This document shows positions 15,088-19,306 of a stretch of 19,306 nucleotides of DNA, one piece after another. The stretch lies in assembly GCA_002493755.1 (NCBI GenBank), contig DKZT01000011.1, forward strand, positions 1 to 19,306, in the 5' to 3' direction. This DNA is from Ruminococcaceae bacterium UBA7067 (GTDB lineage Bacteria; Bacillota; Clostridia; Oscillospirales; Acutalibacteraceae). The number at the start of each line of letters is the position of its first letter. The stretch's first letter is position 1. The notes beneath the pieces were generated by a model. That model was not told the origin of the DNA and ran no database searches. It saw nothing but the letters and a program-made list of their open reading frames with translations. Made by a program: the position numbers and the translations under genes.

Positions 15088-17142
15088 TTGGGTAAGAAAA
15101 AAACGAATAAGCTGACCGCAATACTCAGTATGTTAATTGCGGCAGTGCTTGTATTTTCACCGTCAATCAGTGCGTCAGCCGCTGACGGTGAAGAGCTGCA
15201 GGCGTTGATTCTCGGAGATGTTAACGGCGATAACAACGTAAACCTGCTGGACGCTATCGAAATACAGAAATTCGCGCTGTCAATTTCTGAATTTGATAAT
15301 AATCAGCAGACTTGTGCCGATGTTGACAATAACGGTGAGGTAAAATTGATTGACAGCATATACATACAAAAACACTCGCTGGATATGGAGGTTGGAATTA
15401 CGGGTATCGGCAGTCCGATTGAAGTCCCTACTGAGCCTGACACAGAGCCGACCGAGCCTGATACAAATCCATCGGAAATACAGACAGACCCGACTGAACC
15501 AACTACTCCTCAGGAAACAGAAACCGAAACTGAAACTGAAACTGAAACTGAAACAGCGTCCGAAACAAATCCGCACGATACGACCGAGCCGAGTACTGCT
15601 CCGTCCGAAGACGAGACAGAGCCGACTGAGGCTGATACCGTTGAACTTAACAAAGCTACAATTACTTTGGGAATCGGCGAAACCTACACGCTTTCAAAAA
15701 GCTCACCAACAGGAACGGATTTGACAGACGCATTGTATCACAGCGATAACCCCGAGATTGCTTCTGTTGAGCCTTTATCGGGAAAAATCAGCGCAACGGC
15801 GGTTGGTATTGCAACGGTAACGATAACCACCCGTAACGGTGCGACTGCTTCCTGTGTAGTTACGGTTAAAAATGCTCCGACCGCTATGTCTCTTAACAAA
15901 TACTCATTAACTCTCGGCATTGGTGAAACCTTTGATTTAAACAGCTCCCTGCCTGAGGGCGAAGGAGCTTACAGTATACTGTACTCCAGCAACAATCCCG
16001 AGGTTGCAAGTGTAAAGGCGGCAGGCGGCTTAGTTACAGCTAAGAGTGTTGGCGGCGCAACAATCACTGCCACTGCATATAACGGCGTAAAGGTATACTG
16101 CAATATAGCTGTAAAAAAAGCTCCTACCTCAATGTCCCTCAATAAAAGCTCGTTGACTCTTTGTATAGGCGACAGCTTTGATTTGAACAGCTCGCTTCCG
16201 AAGGGCGAGGGAGCTTACAGCATTTTATATTCAAGCGCAGATTCAAGCATTGCCGAGGTAAGGGCGGCAGGCGGCATAGTTACAGCGAATAGCATAGGTA
16301 CAGTTTCGGTAAACGCGACTGCCTACAACGGTGTAAAAGCTACGTGCGTGGTTACAGTAAAGCCTGCGCCGACAGCGGTTAAACTCAGTGACAGCAGTAT
16401 AAGTCTGCACAACAGTCAGGAGAGTACGATAAGCTTTTCAATCGGTAACGGCTCTTATTCTTGCAGCGCTGAATGGAGCAGCAGTAAGCCAGACGTAGCA
16501 ACAGTAGAAAAAACTTCGGATAACAAAGCAAAAATCACAGCCAAAGGTAAGGGTGATGCGGTTATCACCGTAACTCTTTATAACGGCATCAGCGCAAAAT
16601 GCACAGTAAAAGTTAATGCTATAAAGATTTACCTAAGTCCGTCAAATCAGGATACAAACCCTTATATATACGGAAACACGAATGAAATGGTTCAGTGCAA
16701 TATAATTGCTAATTATGCCGCTGAAGCGTTAATAAGGAACGGCTTTGATGTTAAAAAAGCTCCGGAAGGGCAAAAAATGGCTACTTCGATTGACGAAAGC
16801 AATAATTGGGGCGCAGATATGCATATTCCGATCCATACAAACGGTTTTGTCGGTGTAAATATGGGAACGGTTGTTATGGTTAAAAAGGCTGAGGGAGAGC
16901 CTTTGAAAGCTGCACAAGCAATGCTTAACGCAGTCGGTCCTATAACTCCCGGTGATGATTTTGCCATTATGGAGCGTCCTGACCTGAGAGAGCTGAACTC
17001 TATCAATGCAATATCTGTTTACGTTGAAGTAGAATTTCACGACACTGTTGCCGGTGCAAAATGGATAATCAACAACACAAAACCGGCAGGAGAGGCAATA
17101 GCCAAGGGTGTTTGCGATTATTATAATATCAATTTTCACTGA
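15088..17142 (+). CDS. Secreted dockerin/Ig-like/N-acetylmuramoyl-L-alanine amidase-type protein
   Basis: The TTG start at 15088 follows AAAGGAG (15071-15077). The 684-residue protein has a signal peptide (1-32, cleavage near ASA-A) and a dockerin (about 41-100) with two Ca-binding repeats, GDVNGDNNVNLLDA and ADVDNNGEVKLIDS. An acidic Thr/Glu/Pro linker follows (about 110-185, with seven ET pairs). Four Ig-like BIG2 repeats of about 80 residues (about 186-506) lead to an Amidase_3-type domain (about 509-684). In the amidase part NEMVQCNIIANY supplies the metal-binding Glu, MHIPIHTN the His, and VEVEFHDT the late catalytic Glu. The usual first zinc His of a GHGG motif is replaced by SPSNQDTN, as in a Clostridium/phage-type subgroup. 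It probably attaches to a cohesin scaffold at the surface and cuts or binds peptidoglycan. Intact and outside the element. Confidence 0.82.
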   Translation: MGKKKTNKLTAILSMLIAAVLVFSPSISASAADGEELQALILGDVNGDNNVNLLDAIEIQKFALSISEFDNNQQTCADVDNNGEVKLIDSIYIQKHSLDMEVGITGIGSPIEVPTEPDTEPTEPDTNPSEIQTDPTEPTTPQETETETETETETETASETNPHDTTEPSTAPSEDETEPTEADTVELNKATITLGIGETYTLSKSSPTGTDLTDALYHSDNPEIASVEPLSGKISATAVGIATVTITTRNGATASCVVTVKNAPTAMSLNKYSLTLGIGETFDLNSSLPEGEGAYSILYSSNNPEVASVKAAGGLVTAKSVGGATITATAYNGVKVYCNIAVKKAPTSMSLNKSSLTLCIGDSFDLNSSLPKGEGAYSILYSSADSSIAEVRAAGGIVTANSIGTVSVNATAYNGVKATCVVTVKPAPTAVKLSDSSISLHNSQESTISFSIGNGSYSCSAEWSSSKPDVATVEKTSDNKAKITAKGKGDAVITVTLYNGISAKCTVKVNAIKIYLSPSNQDTNPYIYGNTNEMVQCNIIANYAAEALIRNGFDVKKAPEGQKMATSIDESNNWGADMHIPIHTNGFVGVNMGTVVMVKKAEGEPLKAAQAMLNAVGPITPGDDFAIMERPDLRELNSINAISVYVEVEFHDTVAGAKWIINNTKPAGEAIAKGVCDYYNINFH
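15514..15555 (+). repeat. Seven-copy hexanucleotide repeat coding (ET)7
   Basis: Seven consecutive GAAACN units start at 15514 and encode Glu-Thr pairs in the linker of the dockerin/amidase protein. Repeat slippage would change linker length in steps of two residues without a frameshift. Confidence 0.85.
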
Positions 17143-17168
17143 TAGCGGGCAAATAATATAAATTAAAG

Positions 17169-17209
17169 CAAAAGCGTCAAAAAGGTAAAAAGCCGATTTG
17201 ATGCTTTTG
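17169..17209 (+). terminator. Terminator-like hairpin after the amidase gene
   Basis: A 13-bp stem (17169-17181 with 17197-17209, one G-T pair) has a 15-nt loop. The stem is AT-rich at its base and the 3' arm itself has TTTT. It lies 27 nt after the amidase stop. Confidence 0.6.
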
Positions 17210-17336
17210 TATTTGACTGAAAAAACAAAAATATAACAATTACGAGGTTAAGCTGTATTCAGAAATAATACAAGCGTATATTTGTTTGATTTTCCGGCGG
17301 TTTAGTGATAGTAAACAACTAAAGATTTTATGCTTT

Positions 17337-17371
17337 GGGCTGTCGCAAATGAGTAAAAACTGCGACAGTCC
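17337..17371 (+). terminator. Orphan hairpin in the 17143-17620 intergenic region
   Basis: An 11-bp stem (17337-17347 with 17361-17371, one G-T pair) has a 13-nt loop and is followed by TATTTTAAT. No gene ends just before it. The rest of the 478-bp gap between the amidase and the next gene is AT-rich and shows no credible coding region. Confidence 0.4.
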
Positions 17372-17620
17372 TATTTTAATCTCTGTTGCTTTTTTGAGGA
17401 GATGTCTTAAGCTGACATTCATCAGGATTTATAACTATAATGGCAATTATTACCTAAATTTTACGTCGGTATTTCGCGAAACTGTTAAAATGTCAAAATG
17501 TGGGCATTTTTAGGGTTTTAAATGGGTATTTTTTGTTCTTGATTTCAACTATACTAATATTGTAAGCATAGTCGGGGAGTATTACCCGTCTATAAATTAA
17601 TCATTAAGGAGAGAAAGGCA

Positions 17621-18650
17621 TTGACTAAATTAAAAAAAATAACAGCGTGTTTTCTTAGTGTTGCTTTGTCGGCATCAATGGTTGCCTCTGTTCTTGCTCA
17701 GGCGGCTTTAGATAACTGGAGCACAATACAAAAGGATTTCACACAGGTTGCTTTGGCTCCCGGTGCAGATCCCTCACAGTTGAATTTTGCGTGGTACAGT
17801 GCGTAAAACGCTGTCCTGAACTCCTCCAAGAGCGACAACGCTATTGCTGTTGAGCACAGAAAGGCTATTGAAGAGGCAATCGCTTCTAATCCGTATGCAA
17901 AGTGGAGAGTGGTATCCTTTCACCAGGATATTTACGGTTATCCTGACCACTATGATGACGCTGAGGTTTCAGAATGCCGTGAGCAGCTTTACCCGATTAT
18001 TGATGATTACGACATAGATGTTGTTCTCACAGGTCACGGCCATAACTTCACCCGCTCATTCCAGATGCAGAATAATGCTCCGGTTGACAATTCTGATGAA
18101 TTCAAGCAGAAGAGCGTAACAGTTAATGACCCGAGCGGTACTGTTTTCTTTGAGCTCAGCACAGCTACAAGTAAAAACTACGAGAATAATAAACCAGGCA
18201 GTCATGCACATATTGCAAATTCGTTTGCAGTAAACGGCGTTCAGTCATTCTCGGTTGTAAATATTACAAACGGCTCGCTGTCTATTGATACCTACAGAAC
18301 CGATACAATGGAGGTATATGATTCCTACACAATCAATAAAGCAGACAGAACAAAGCTTGACAAATCAATAGAGGAAGCTAACGCTATTATTGCAAGCGGC
18401 AAGTATACAGACGAACAGCTTGTTGAGCTTAACGCCGCATTACAGGCAGCACTAAGCGTCCCTCAGGTTTGTGACCTGATAACTGCTTATGACGCTGCTG
18501 TTGTTCTTGACGAGGCTATAAAGGCGTTTGACCCGATTCTCTATGGTGACGCAAACGGAGACGGCGACATTATGATAAACGACTGTATTTTCATATTAAA
18601 GTACGGAATTGGCGCGTGCGAAATGACTCCTGCTCAGCTTGTGCTTCTGT
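17621..18650 (+). pseudogene. Secreted dockerin metallophosphoesterase, internally deleted
   Basis: The TTG start at 17621 follows AAGGAG (17606-17611) and opens a signal peptide (about 1-28), then VALAPGADPSQLNFAWYS. The latter is the start of the purple-acid-phosphatase N-terminal fibronectin-like domain. A stop TAA at 17804-17806 follows at once, and the same frame resumes with the C-terminal end of a calcineurin-like phosphoesterase: VVSFHQDIYG and VVLTGHGHNF (a metal-binding GHxH). The middle of the enzyme, with the DxH, GDxxD and GNHE metal ligands (well over 150 residues), is missing. After the phosphatase end there is a helical linker and the first Ca-binding half of a dockerin (YGDANGDGDIMINDCIFILK); the second half is absent where AraC sequence begins. 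Inactive as written. Confidence 0.75.
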
Positions 18651-19231
18651 CGTTTGAGTCGCTGGGAAAATACGTTGATAACATAGAAAATTTGTGGTTT
18701 GACATTGATAAAAATAAAATGGCACGCAATAAAATCAAGACAAATCTTGCTCTTATTGCACGTTATTTTGTTGTAAAAGAACAATACTACGAGGTCGCCG
18801 TAAACAGCCTGTTGTATGAAATTTACCATATCCTGCTCGCGGATTGTCTTGTTGAAAAAGAAAAGCTGCCGTATGATGCAAATAATAATTTTCACTATGC
18901 CAAAAGCGCTATTGAATATATCGGAACACATTATACCGATGACATCAGCTTAAGCGAGGTGTCGTCATATGTCGGGCTTTCTCCGTCATATTTTTCAAGA
19001 TACTTCAAGATTATTACGAAAAACACATTTGTTCACTATTTAAATGGGCTCAGGCTTGAAAACGCTCTGCGTGATATAACTCAAAACAGAACGTCAGTTA
19101 CAAACGCTGCCGTGAACAACGGATTTTCCGGTGTAAAATCACTTATCCGTATGTGCAAGGAGATTTATAATTGCACACCCACACAGTATAAGAAAAAATA
19201 CTTGGAGGACTTGATAAGCAAGGACAAATGA
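18651..19231 (+). pseudogene. C-terminal part of an AraC-family regulator fused in frame to the dockerin fragment
   Basis: From about 18651 the open frame changes character to a cytosolic helical region (LSFESLGKYVDNIENL...) and ends with a complete AraC/XylS DNA-binding domain of two helix-turn-helix units (ISLSEVSSYVGLSPSYFSRY, then TSVTNAAVNNGFSGVKSLIR and CTPTQYKKKY). The N-terminal ligand-sensing domain and the native start are missing. No ribosome site is visible at the join. Since the upstream part carries a signal peptide and dockerin, the fusion makes no functional sense and looks like a deletion or an assembly join at about 18640-18660. The 75 bases after the stop hold nothing recognisable. 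Confidence 0.75.
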
Positions 19232-19306
19232 GCAGATAACGCTTTGCTTAAATAAAGATGTGTAGTTATTTGTAACAGCTTACGGCTATTTATATTTCCG
19301 TATAGA

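Overview
The window looks like the chromosome of a low-GC, spore-forming gut-type clostridium of the Ruminococcaceae/Oscillospiraceae sort. Dockerin modules with Ca-binding repeats, LPxTG pilins, a class C sortase, a CwlJ/GerQ pair, frequent TTG starts and AGGAGG-type ribosome sites all point that way. A Ruminococcus bromii-like organism would fit, but the species is an inference.

Main result: a mobile element of about 12.4 kb (about 2304-14736) is inserted inside a spore-germination gene. The 3' part of a cwlJ/sleB-like cortex hydrolase lies at 1913-2305 (minus strand), followed by a gerQ-like gene. The missing 5' part, with start codon, ribosome site and catalytic-Glu motif, lies at 14734-14790 (minus strand). 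Joining the halves at a shared GG gives one continuous 148-codon CwlJ-like frame. Both att sites keep matching arms 18 nt from the GG: element arms CCTTAAG-Y-TC-R-GGC, chromosomal arms ending AT-K-GAAT. A large serine recombinase (13126-14709) ends 7 nt before the right element arm. This is the architecture of skin in sigK and SPbeta in spsM, where excision in the sporulating mother cell rebuilds the gene. A CATACAAT box upstream of the cwlJ start suggests mother-cell sigma control. Developmental excision itself is a hypothesis.

Layout. 1-203: AT-rich, with a strong terminator. 204-1310: hemW. 1307-2305 (minus): gerQ-like gene and cwlJ 3' half. 2306-14734: the element. Its left end has a near-perfect sigma-A promoter with a downstream hairpin, then a decayed pilus module (pilin remnant, frameshifted LPxTG pilin, sortase C cut off before its catalytic residues). 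Next is a dynamin-type GTPase operon (one degraded and two intact GTPases, a small membrane protein, a zinc-ribbon/repeat protein, a PASTA lipoprotein) closed by a terminator. A 51-codon ORF and the recombinase end it. 14725-14790 (minus): cwlJ 5' half. 15088-17142: secreted dockerin/Ig-like/amidase protein. 17621-19231: dockerin phosphoesterase remnant fused in frame to the C-terminal half of an AraC-type regulator.

Quality caveat: four single-base frameshifts sit in short homopolymers, and at least five abrupt joins truncate genes both inside and outside the element. These may be real decay, but they also fit indel errors and collapsed gaps in a draft assembly, so broken genes there and the exact element length need care.
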